A stretch of 11,202 nt of DNA from an uncultured bacterium. GTDB taxonomy: Bacteria > Actinomycetota > Coriobacteriia > Coriobacteriales > Coriobacteriaceae. A model generated the notes under the pieces. The model did not search any database, was not told the origin of the DNA, and saw only the letters and a program-made list of their open reading frames with translations. This document shows positions 1-5,311 of the stretch, one piece after another. A program made the translations under genes and the position numbers. The stretch is from positions 1-11,202 of the forward strand of contig CAJMSL010000056.1 in NCBI GenBank assembly GCA_905216045.1. Direction: 5' to 3'. How positions within the stretch are numbered: the first letter of the stretch is position 1; every line of letters starts with the position of its first letter.

Positions 1-192
1 CGCGAGCTCGACGGCAAACTCGGCCTTCTCCTCGGCCTCTGCAGCGCCAGCAGCGGGAGCGGCGACAACAGCGGCAGGAGCAGCGGCGGAAACGCCGAAG
101 GTGTCCTCGATAGCCTTGACGAGCTCGGAAGCCTCGAGAAGGGTCATTTCCTTAAGAGCATCGATGATCTCATCGGTGGTAAGCTTAGCCAT
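1..192 (-). CDS. rplL: 50S ribosomal protein L7/L12, N-terminal part (runs off the window)
   Basis: This is the first 64 codons of the stalk protein L7/L12, which recruits and activates translational GTPases on the large subunit as dimers bound to the L10 C-terminal helix. The visible part starts MAKLTTDEIIDALKEM and holds the N-terminal dimerisation/L10-binding helices (residues about 3-33), followed by an Ala/Val/Pro-rich flexible hinge (about 34-60). The C-terminal factor-binding domain lies beyond position 1. The ATG at 192-190 has an AAAGGA-type ribosome-binding site (200-206, 7-nt spacer). It lies 102 nt downstream of rplJ on the same strand and is the second gene of the rplJL operon. 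The gene looks normal; the truncation is only the window edge. Confidence 0.97.
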   Translation of the reverse strand, partial: MAKLTTDEIIDALKEMTLLEASELVKAIEDTFGVSAAAPAAVVAAPAAGAAEAEEKAEFAVELA

Positions 193-199
193 TTCTAAG

Positions 200-280
200 T
201 CCTTTCGGTTTCCGTGCGGATGCACGGAGATCAGTTAAAACACGGCGCGAATGCGCCAGGGGTGCGGCGTTGCCGCCGCG
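200..280 (-). other. rplJ-rplL intergenic stem-loops and rplL ribosome-binding site
   Basis: Read on the minus strand, the 102-nt spacer carries three short hairpins in a row. The first is a 6-bp stem at 264-269/274-279 closed by a GCAA (GNRA-type) tetraloop. The second is a 5-bp stem at 244-248/253-257, followed by GTGTTTT. The third is a 6-bp stem at 212-217/222-227, just before the rplL Shine-Dalgarno at 200-206. L7/L12 is needed in several copies per ribosome while L10 is needed once, so structures here could stabilise or cleave the mRNA or boost rplL translation. That role is inference. The second hairpin plus its short U-rich tail might act as a weak partial terminator. Confidence 0.4.
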
Positions 281-294
281 GGTGAAAACAGCGA

Positions 295-816
295 CTAGGC
301 TGCCTTCTGCTCGGAGACCTGCTGGATCGAACGAGCGAGACCAGAGGAAACGCCGTTGACGCAGACAGCGATGTCGCGAGCGAAACCGGAGATGAGACCG
401 GCGATCTGGCCGAGAAGCTGGTCCTTGGTGGGCAGCTCGGCGATAGCCTTAACATCATCAGCGGAAACGGCCTTGCCGTCGGAGATACCGCCCTTGATCT
501 CAAGGACGCCCTTGGACTTAGCGGAGAAGTCCTTAAGGGCCTTAGCGGCCTCGACCGGCTCGGTCTCGTAGAACACATAAGCAACGGGGCCGGCGAGAAT
601 CTCGTCGATCTCGGGCTGCTCCTGGTTCTTGAGGGCGATCTTGACCAGGTTGTTCTTGTAGACCTTCATCTCGGCGCCGCACTCGCGAAGCTGATGACGC
701 AGCTCCTGAGCCTGCTTAACCGTCAGACCGTTGTAGTTGACGACGAACAGACCGGCGTTCTCGGCGATACGAGACTCGATCTCTGCAACCTTGTCGATTT
801 TGTACTGCTGGGGCAT
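295..816 (-). CDS. rplJ: 50S ribosomal protein L10
   Basis: L10 (173 residues, normal length for the family) anchors L7/L12 dimers to 23S rRNA at the base of the ribosomal stalk. In many bacteria the L10-L12 complex also represses its own operon by binding the mRNA leader. The N-terminal globular RNA-binding domain is recognisable: MPQQYKIDKVAEIE, then the nascent-stalk core with GLFVVNYNGLTVKQAQELR (about 27-45). The C-terminal L7/L12-binding helix is near residues 137-170. The start ATG at 816-814 follows an excellent GGAGGTG Shine-Dalgarno (823-830) at normal distance. The gene is first in the transcript, with rplL next, and is headed by an L10 leader and terminator that explain its likely autoregulation. 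Confidence 0.97.
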   Translation of the reverse strand: MPQQYKIDKVAEIESRIAENAGLFVVNYNGLTVKQAQELRHQLRECGAEMKVYKNNLVKIALKNQEQPEIDEILAGPVAYVFYETEPVEAAKALKDFSAKSKGVLEIKGGISDGKAVSADDVKAIAELPTKDQLLGQIAGLISGFARDIAVCVNGVSSGLARSIQQVSEQKAA

Positions 817-845
817 GAATTACACCTCCTCGAATTCTTTCCGGG

Positions 846-867
846 CACGGTCCGCCACAAGGACGTG
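846..867 (-). other. Stem-loop just upstream of the rplJ ribosome-binding site
   Basis: The segment can form a 7-bp stem (CAC plus GTCC against GGAC plus GTG, one bulged base) with a 7-nt loop, ending about 16 nt before the rplJ Shine-Dalgarno. It lies in the mRNA downstream of the attenuator, so it is present only in read-through transcripts. It may help keep the ribosome-binding site unstructured or accessible; this is weakly supported. Confidence 0.25.
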
Positions 868-881
868 ACGGGGGCATGTCC

Positions 882-918
882 AAAAAGAAAGCCCCCGCGC
901 TGCATGAGCGACGGGGGC
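882..918 (-). terminator. Intrinsic terminator of the rplJ attenuator
   Basis: On the minus strand a 7-bp all-GC stem (912-918 with 891-897) is extended by a 4-bp upper stem (907-910 with 898-901) with one bulged A. It is followed directly by the U-rich run TTTCTTTTT (890-882). The structure sits between the L10 leader aptamer and the rplJ start, about 70 nt before the gene. That placement is typical of ribosomal-protein attenuation, in which bound L10(L12)4 favours termination. Confidence 0.85.
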
Positions 919-934
919 GAGAAGACATATCTAC

Positions 935-1012
935 TCGACCACCTCGGCTGGCGGGATATCCCATTAAGCTCGCGGGTAAGACCCGTTTGCGCCGGCTGTC
1001 TCTGGCAGCGGA
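935..1012 (-). ncRNA. Ribosomal protein L10 leader (cis-regulatory RNA)
   Basis: The leader transcript shows the conserved landmarks of the bacterial L10 leader. These are the CAGAGACAGC kink-turn strand (about 1006-997), a variable hairpin with an ACGGGT/ACCCG-type stem (about 987-972), the unpaired TTAATGGG segment (about 967-960) and the closing CCGAGGTGG strand (about 947-938). It lies between a promoter (-10 at 1038-1033) and an intrinsic terminator in front of rplJ. In the known family this RNA binds the L10-L12 complex to lower expression of the rplJL operon when free L10 is in excess. A covariance-model search against the Rfam L10_leader family would settle the exact ends. Confidence 0.88.
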
Positions 1013-1032
1013 TTCGTGCGTGAACCGAAAGT

Positions 1033-1061
1033 ATTATGGCGGGGACCCCGGCGTCGGTCAA
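1033..1061 (-). promoter_or_regulatory. Sigma70-type promoter of the rplJL operon
   Basis: TTGACC (1061-1056) and CATAAT (1038-1033) are separated by exactly 17 nt. The predicted transcript starts near 1026, immediately upstream of the L10 leader. The -35 element falls inside the left arm region of the large palindrome centred near 1160, so DNA or RNA secondary structure could affect it. Confidence 0.75.
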
Positions 1062-1268
1062 CGGGCGCGAGGATTCGTACACAAACCCTGCATACGCTCC
1101 GACCGGGAGGGGCAGGGCGAGTTTTCCGCTCGGTCAAGTCCTGGGCTCGCACGAAGGCCACATTAAGTGGCCTTCGGCTCGTGCGGAATCTACGGAAAAC
1201 TCGCCCTGCCCCTCCCGGCCGGAGCTTCGTTGCCTATGCTGCGAATCCTCGTGTCCGTTTAGCGACGC
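1051..1268. repeat. 218-bp imperfect palindrome with 33-bp near-perfect inner arms
   Basis: Successive segments pair in register around a centre near 1160: 1051-1056 with 1263-1268, 1060-1077 with 1242-1259 (two wobbles), 1090-1094 with 1235-1239, and 1096-1128 with 1193-1225 (33 bp, one mismatch). An inner hairpin at 1148-1161/1167-1185 has an ATTAA loop and one 5-nt bulge. The only mismatch in the 33-bp arms (1102 versus 1219) is A/C on the plus strand but a G-U pair on the minus strand. This hints that minus-strand RNA structure may be maintained. Neither side of the 33-bp stem has a T tract, so it does not look like a standard terminator. It fills the gap between the aminotransferase and the rplJ promoter. 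It may be a REP/MITE-like element or an inverted duplication. Confidence 0.85.
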
Positions 1269-1282
1269 GCCCCACTCATAAT
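1258..1282 (+). promoter_or_regulatory. Mirrored, probably decayed copy of the rplJ promoter
   Basis: In the right half of the palindrome the plus strand reads CCGTT-TAGC-GACGC, a few C-rich bases, then CATAAT-gCTT. This matches the minus-strand rplJ promoter (CCGTT-GACC-GACGC, C/G-rich bases, CATAAT-aCTT) except for about 4 missing bases. The deletion leaves only 13 nt between TTTAGC (1258-1263) and CATAAT (1277-1282), too short for normal sigma70 promoter use. If active it would transcribe antisense into the aminotransferase gene. The homology is seen in the sequence; inactivity is inferred from the spacing. Confidence 0.4.
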
Positions 1283-1320
1283 GCTTGGGTCGGTGGGCTG
1301 ATGTGTTGCATCCCTGAGGG

Positions 1321-2457
1321 CTACAAGGTTGAAATGAAGGTGGACAGGCGGCGGAGGCCTTCGTCCAGGTTTTCGTCGGAGACGCAGTAGCTTAGACGGA
1401 TGTGGCCTTCGGTTCCGAAACAGTCGCCCGGGACTAGGGCTACGTTTGCCTCTTTGATGGCTTTGATGCAGAAGTCTTCGCTGGTTAGGCCGAACTTTTT
1501 GATGCTCGGGAAAGTGTAGAAGGCTCCTGCGGGCTCTACTACGTCGAGGCCCATGGCGTCTAAGGCTGCGAGTACGCGTTCGCGACGGGCTCGGTAGACT
1601 TTGAGCATGGGGGCTGGGTCGACGGTCAGGGCTCGGGCCGCGGCGTCCATCTCGAAGGAGACGGCGCTCGATACTAGGTATTGGTGAGCCTTTGCGATCT
1701 CGGCGATGACGGGGGCTGCTGCTGCGAGCCAGCCCAGGCGCCAGCCGGTCATAGCCCAGGGCTTGGAGAAGCTCTCGATGACGACCATCTGCTCACGCAG
1801 CTCCGGGTGTCGCTGGGCGAAGCGCTCGTAGCCGTCCGCGTAGACCAAGCGGTTGTATACGTCGTCGCAGACCACGTAGATGCCCGCCTGCTCTGCCACG
1901 CGCGCCACGGCGTCGAGCGAAGCCGCGTTGAGGATACAGCCCGTAGGATTGTTGGGCGAGCAGATGACGATGGCCTTGGTCGCCGGCGTCACGCAAGCAC
2001 GAAGCGCATCCTCGTCAATCTGAAATTGCGCAGGCTCCGTATCCAAAAAGACCGCCTTGGCATGGTTGGCCACGACGATGCTTTCGTACAGGCCAAAGGC
2101 CGGCGTGGGGATAATGACCTCGTCGCCGGGGTTGAGCATAGCCATGAATGTTGCCGACAGGGCCTCGGTCGCGCCGTCGGTTAGGATGACCTCGTCGGCC
2201 GAAAACGTAAGGCCCGCGTCCCCCATGTAGGCAGACAGCGCCTCGCGCAGGGTGGGGCGACCGTTGTTGGGCGGATAGTGCGTGTCGCCGCGGTCCAACG
2301 AGGCGGTCACCTCGGCGCTAATCACATCGGGCGTGGGAAAATCGGGCTCGCCGAGCGCGAGCGCAATGCATCCTGGGTGCTGGGCAGCGAGCGCGTTAAT
2401 CCGACGGATGCCGGAGGGCTTGAGCGTGGCAAGCGAGGTATTCATGGGCAGACGCAT
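1321..2457 (-). CDS. PLP-dependent class I/II aminotransferase (aspartate/aromatic aminotransferase-like)
   Basis: A 378-residue fold-type I PLP enzyme, expected to move an amino group between an amino acid and a 2-oxo acid in the cytosol. Visible landmarks: the N-terminal substrate-side LALGEPDFPTP (33-43), the cofactor-loop TDGATEAL (93-100), SPNNPTG (167-173) with the pyridine-contacting Asn170, CDDVY (197-201) with Asp198 for the pyridine nitrogen and Tyr201, SFSKPWAMTGWRLGW (229-243) with the Schiff-base Lys232, and a C-terminal HIRLSYC whose Arg should bind the substrate carboxylate. Length and order fit the aspartate aminotransferase I-alpha/gamma groups; substrate cannot be fixed from sequence. 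The start at 2457 has AAAGG at 2468-2464 (6-nt spacer); the ATG at 2445 lacks a ribosome-binding site. It is divergent from the 2551 gene and lies upstream of rplJL with no clear intrinsic terminator of its own. Confidence 0.93.
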   Translation of the reverse strand: MRLPMNTSLATLKPSGIRRINALAAQHPGCIALALGEPDFPTPDVISAEVTASLDRGDTHYPPNNGRPTLREALSAYMGDAGLTFSADEVILTDGATEALSATFMAMLNPGDEVIIPTPAFGLYESIVVANHAKAVFLDTEPAQFQIDEDALRACVTPATKAIVICSPNNPTGCILNAASLDAVARVAEQAGIYVVCDDVYNRLVYADGYERFAQRHPELREQMVVIESFSKPWAMTGWRLGWLAAAAPVIAEIAKAHQYLVSSAVSFEMDAAARALTVDPAPMLKVYRARRERVLAALDAMGLDVVEPAGAFYTFPSIKKFGLTSEDFCIKAIKEANVALVPGDCFGTEGHIRLSYCVSDENLDEGLRRLSTFISTL

Positions 2458-2550
2458 GGCGTTCCTTTCGTAAGGGTTGCACTAGGATAGCGCGGCGAGG
2501 CGCCGCCAGACGGTGTAACCTAAACGGAAACCAACCGTAATGGAGGCGGC
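2458..2550. promoter_or_regulatory. Divergent intergenic region of the aminotransferase and the 2551 gene
   Basis: This 93-bp gap must hold the start signals of both genes. It contains a 6-bp GC hairpin with a 3-nt loop (2492-2497/2501-2506) near its centre, which could be an operator or simply GC-rich DNA. On the minus strand TATCCT (2490-2485) is a possible -10 for the aminotransferase without a good -35. GGAGG at 2542-2546 is the ribosome-binding site for the plus-strand gene with a short 4-nt spacer. No confident promoter can be named. Confidence 0.35.
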
Positions 2551-3213
2551 ATGGAGACGACCGCACGCGACGATGTACCAAAAACACTGCAAACCATTGC
2601 GTATATCAGTATTCCCAAGAGCGCCGATCTTGATTTTTTGCTCTGGGACCTGCAGGATGCCATCGCCGCCTATGCTCAACTTTCCGGCACCGCACTCCCC
2701 CGCCCGGTCGACTTGAAGGCGGATGATGCCGACGGCGTTGCCGATGGCATCGTGCTGGCCATTGAAGATATGGCTGACGATGAGACGTTGACTGCTATCG
2801 AGCAGGCGCTTGAGCGCTTTGGCGATACGGGAACGCGTGTCTATGCCGTGATCCGAGCCGCACGACAGGGCGCTGAACAGGCGCGTGGGACCGCCGTTCG
2901 TCTGCACAAGGTATGCGAGCGCCATGACCAATTGTGGTGTGGCGGCGTTGCCATCTGCGCCGGCAGCGGCATCGCAGCGCTTCGCCATTCCCCACGCATG
3001 GGCCTCTTGCGCCGACCATTTTCGGAAGCGATGGATAAGCTTGTGGGCGCTGTGCGCATGGGCTGCTCCGTCGAGCATGCACAGCGACTTGGCGGCGGCA
3101 ATGCCGCCAACGTCGACACCGACGGCATGGTTTGCGCCAAGCCAGCCGTGCCCGCGCCGATCTGGCGAGGCGTTCTGAAACGTCTGGGTGCCCACGCTCA
3201 AACAAAAATCTAA
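2551..3213 (+). CDS. Uncharacterised protein, possibly flavodoxin/NADPH-dependent FMN reductase-like
   Basis: A 220-residue soluble protein with no signal peptide or membrane helix that I do not firmly recognise. The N-terminal part (13-85) alternates predicted strand and helix: IAYISI, an acidic helix LDFLLWDLQDAIAAY, GIVLAIEDM. The C-terminal half has RVYAVIRAARQG (about 94-105), a helix, then WCGGVAICAGSGI and RPFSEAMDKLVGAVRMG (about 128-173). That layout recalls flavodoxin-like proteins in which a strand is followed by a W-[CG]-GG-[VL] loop and a final helix. The usual N-terminal Ser/Thr-rich FMN phosphate loop is not visible, so flavin binding is doubtful. ATG at 2551 follows GGAGG. The stop codon is 1 nt from the stop of the convergent glycosylase gene. 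It may equally be a lineage-restricted protein of unknown function. Confidence 0.7.
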   Translation: METTARDDVPKTLQTIAYISIPKSADLDFLLWDLQDAIAAYAQLSGTALPRPVDLKADDADGVADGIVLAIEDMADDETLTAIEQALERFGDTGTRVYAVIRAARQGAEQARGTAVRLHKVCERHDQLWCGGVAICAGSGIAALRHSPRMGLLRRPFSEAMDKLVGAVRMGCSVEHAQRLGGGNAANVDTDGMVCAKPAVPAPIWRGVLKRLGAHAQTKI

Positions 3214-3214
3214 A

Positions 3215-3778
3215 TTAAATAACAGCCCAGTCAACGGCTTCGTGCCAACGCTCAACAAGACGTTCCAGGCGCCAGGCGGCATTGGCAGGACTTGTCGAGG
3301 GCAGGACGATGGCAGGCAGCCCCGTCCGATCTTGCAAGTAGCGTTTGTAGAGTCGCCCCGCCGTACCGCCGTTACAGACAACGACCTCGATCGGCGCGGC
3401 ATCGGTAATGCGCTCGATATGTGCCGGCACAACGTTACGAATGCTCGCGTCGCTCGAGCCCTTAATGTCGCAGCTCTCGATCACATCCCACAGGGCCACG
3501 CCGCCGTTCAGCAGCATGGCCCGCTTGGCGGCAATGGAGGCATCGAGCGTCGCGGGCTCACCGTTTGCCAAAGGATCGCCCTCGTTGGACGGCACGGATA
3601 CACCGAGGCACGCGGCCATCACGCGCCAAAAGCGGTTCTGCGGATTGCCATAGTAGAAGGCATTGGCGCGCGAGAGCACCGAGGGAAACGACCCCAGCAC
3701 CAAAACGCGCGAGCGCTGGTCGAACACAGGCTCAAACCCATGCTCAATATGTTGATACTCCTCGTCAGACACGGCCAT
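3215..3778 (-). CDS. DNA-deoxyinosine (hypoxanthine)/uracil DNA glycosylase, UDG superfamily
   Basis: A 187-residue monofunctional base-excision enzyme of the uracil-DNA glycosylase superfamily, closest in style to the hypoxanthine-DNA glycosylase family (family 6), which removes deaminated adenine from DNA. Motifs: VLVLGSFPSVLSR (25-37), YYGNPQNRFWRVM (42-54, with the Asn/Gln-rich active-site loop of this family), NGGVALWDVI (91-100), VVCNGGTAGRLY (133-144) and the C-terminal DNA-intercalation loop LPSTSPANA (159-167). Length fits. It starts 3 nt after the amylase stop on the same strand with no strong Shine-Dalgarno, so translation is probably coupled to the upstream gene. Why a repair enzyme is coupled to a glucan hydrolase is unclear. 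Exact base preference (hypoxanthine versus uracil) is inferred from family resemblance. Confidence 0.87.
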   Translation of the reverse strand: MAVSDEEYQHIEHGFEPVFDQRSRVLVLGSFPSVLSRANAFYYGNPQNRFWRVMAACLGVSVPSNEGDPLANGEPATLDASIAAKRAMLLNGGVALWDVIESCDIKGSSDASIRNVVPAHIERITDAAPIEVVVCNGGTAGRLYKRYLQDRTGLPAIVLPSTSPANAAWRLERLVERWHEAVDWAVI

Positions 3779-3781
3779 GGG

Positions 3782-5158
3782 CTAGGCTCTCAACAGATAG
3801 CGCACCTCGTAGGGTGCAAGCTCAAGGGTACCCGTCAGCTCGACCGTGGGCGCATCGTCGGCAAGCAGGTCGACAAAGGACCCGTTGAGTTCGCCGGCAC
3901 CAAAGGTGTAAGGCTCACCCACGGCATTCACCGCCACGAGTACCGTCGCGCCGTCACAGGCGCGCTCGAACAGCAGCTGCTTGTTCTGGATCACCACGTT
4001 GCGATAGGCACCGTAGTTGAGAGCACGGGCAGCCGCGTCGTCGGCCGAGCGAAGGTGTGCGAGTTGCGTGATGAACGCCGTCAGCTCATTGGGCGCAGGC
4101 TCATCGAGCGCAGGGCGCAGCGCCCAGTCGCCATCGGGGCCGCCCTTTTCACCAGCAATTCCCCACTCGCTGCCATAGTAGACGCACGGAATGCCCGGCA
4201 TGCCAAAGAGCATGCCATAGGCGGAGCGCAGGCACGACTTGTCAGTGAGGATGCTTGCCAGGCGCGGCACATCGTGGTTGTCGACAAACGACAGCAGGTG
4301 CTTGCCGCGGTAGATGCACCACGGGTCGCCGCCAAACTGGCGGTGCAGCGAATGGGCGATCTCGAACATGTTGACCGAGTTAAAGCTGGAGTACAGGCCC
4401 TTGTAGCACTCGTAGTTGGTGCAGGAGTCGAGCATCTCGTCATTGACGATTTGGTTGTAGTCGCCGTGGAGCGTCTCGCCGATCAGCACAAAGTCGGGCT
4501 TGAGCTCACGGGTAAAGGCGTGCAGGCGGCGCATAAAGTCGCGGTCGAGCATATAGGCAACGTCCAGGCGCAGGCCGTCGACGCCAAAGACCTCGGCCCA
4601 GCGGCGCACGGACTCGAGCAGGTAATCGACCACGGCGGGGTTTTGCAGGTTGAGCTTCACGAGCTCAAAATGGCCTTCCCAGCCCTCGTACCAAAAGCCG
4701 TCGCCGTAGCACGAGTCGCCATCAAAGCTAATGTGGAACCAGTCCTTGTAGGGCGAGTCCCACTTGCGCTCCTGCACATCGCGGAAGGCCCAAAAGCCAC
4801 GGCCCACATGGTTGAAGACCGCATCGAGCACCACGCGGATGCCATGGGCGTGCAGTGTCTCGCATGCGGCGGCAAAGTCGGCATCCCCACCCAAGCGACG
4901 GTCGATATGGCGCAAGCTGCGCGTGTCGTAGCCATGGCTATCGGATTCGAGCGGAGGGTTAATGAGCACAGCGCCAACGCCGAGTTTTTGCAGGTAGTCG
5001 GCCCATTGGGCGATTTTCATGATAGGAGCATCGGGGTTGGGCACGGCGTTAGCAGCCTGGGCGAGCTCATTCTCGGCAACGGACGCGGCGTTTTCGCGCG
5101 GGGCACCGCAAAAGCCCAGCGGATAGATCTGATAGAACGTCGTCTCGTATGCCCACAT
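3782..5158 (-). CDS. Cytosolic GH13 alpha-amylase/neopullulanase-like alpha-glucan hydrolase
   Basis: A 458-residue retaining glycoside hydrolase of family GH13, acting on alpha-1,4 (possibly alpha-1,6) glucans or maltodextrins. It opens directly with the (beta/alpha)8 barrel (FYQIYPLGF, 8-16). All four conserved regions are intact: I DAVFNH (112-117), II GLRLD (195-199) with nucleophile Asp199, III IGE (226-228) with acid/base Glu228, and IV FVDNHD (291-296) with transition-state stabiliser Asp296. A small beta-sandwich C domain follows from about 375 and ends APYEVRYLL. There is no signal peptide and no separate N-terminal starch-binding domain, so it is likely intracellular and works on imported oligosaccharides. 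The start at 5158 has a GGGAGG ribosome-binding site (5169-5164). It lies downstream of a SotB-like sugar exporter and directly upstream of a DNA glycosylase gene. Confidence 0.94.
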   Translation of the reverse strand: MWAYETTFYQIYPLGFCGAPRENAASVAENELAQAANAVPNPDAPIMKIAQWADYLQKLGVGAVLINPPLESDSHGYDTRSLRHIDRRLGGDADFAAACETLHAHGIRVVLDAVFNHVGRGFWAFRDVQERKWDSPYKDWFHISFDGDSCYGDGFWYEGWEGHFELVKLNLQNPAVVDYLLESVRRWAEVFGVDGLRLDVAYMLDRDFMRRLHAFTRELKPDFVLIGETLHGDYNQIVNDEMLDSCTNYECYKGLYSSFNSVNMFEIAHSLHRQFGGDPWCIYRGKHLLSFVDNHDVPRLASILTDKSCLRSAYGMLFGMPGIPCVYYGSEWGIAGEKGGPDGDWALRPALDEPAPNELTAFITQLAHLRSADDAAARALNYGAYRNVVIQNKQLLFERACDGATVLVAVNAVGEPYTFGAGELNGSFVDLLADDAPTVELTGTLELAPYEVRYLLRA

Positions 5159-5229
5159 AGCAACCTCCCGGTAAGCTCAACACAACGACATCCATTGTAT
5201 GCCCGCCGCGCATCCCCTCCCCCAAAATA

Positions 5230-5296
5230 AGTTGCGGTGAAATACGGACTGTTTGCCAGGTTTATTGGGCTAAACAATCCGTATTTCACCGCAACT
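5230..5296 (-). repeat. 25-bp-arm inverted repeat; possible terminator/attenuator between the transporter and amylase genes
   Basis: Arms 5230-5254 and 5272-5296 match over 25 bp with one mismatch, and the loop can pair further (5255-5257 with 5268-5270). The mismatch (5249/5277) is C/A on the plus strand but a G-U pair in minus-strand RNA. On the minus strand the stem is followed by TTATTTTGGGG, so it may terminate or attenuate transcription running from the transporter towards the amylase. It begins 15 nt beyond the transporter stop codon. The very long, almost perfect stem is more typical of a dispersed palindromic repeat than of a simple terminator. Confidence 0.75.
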
Positions 5297-5311
5297 GATG
5301 AGGGGACGTGG

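Noticed and set aside
1081..1260. Insertion sequence or IS remnant
   Set aside because: Inverted arms are present but there is no transposase coding, no size typical of an IS, and no clear target-site duplication beside the 33-bp arms.
2482..3432. 316-codon open frame on the minus strand opposite the 2551 gene
   Set aside because: No recognisable domain or ribosome-binding site, and it runs through the convergent glycosylase region. The plus-strand gene has a better start and a flavodoxin-like C-terminal pattern.
3188..5230. 680-codon open frame on the plus strand
   Set aside because: It lies antisense to two well-supported genes (glycosylase and GH13 hydrolase with all catalytic motifs), has no ribosome-binding site, and its composition (many His/Gln/Val/Arg) is typical of a shadow frame in GC-rich DNA.
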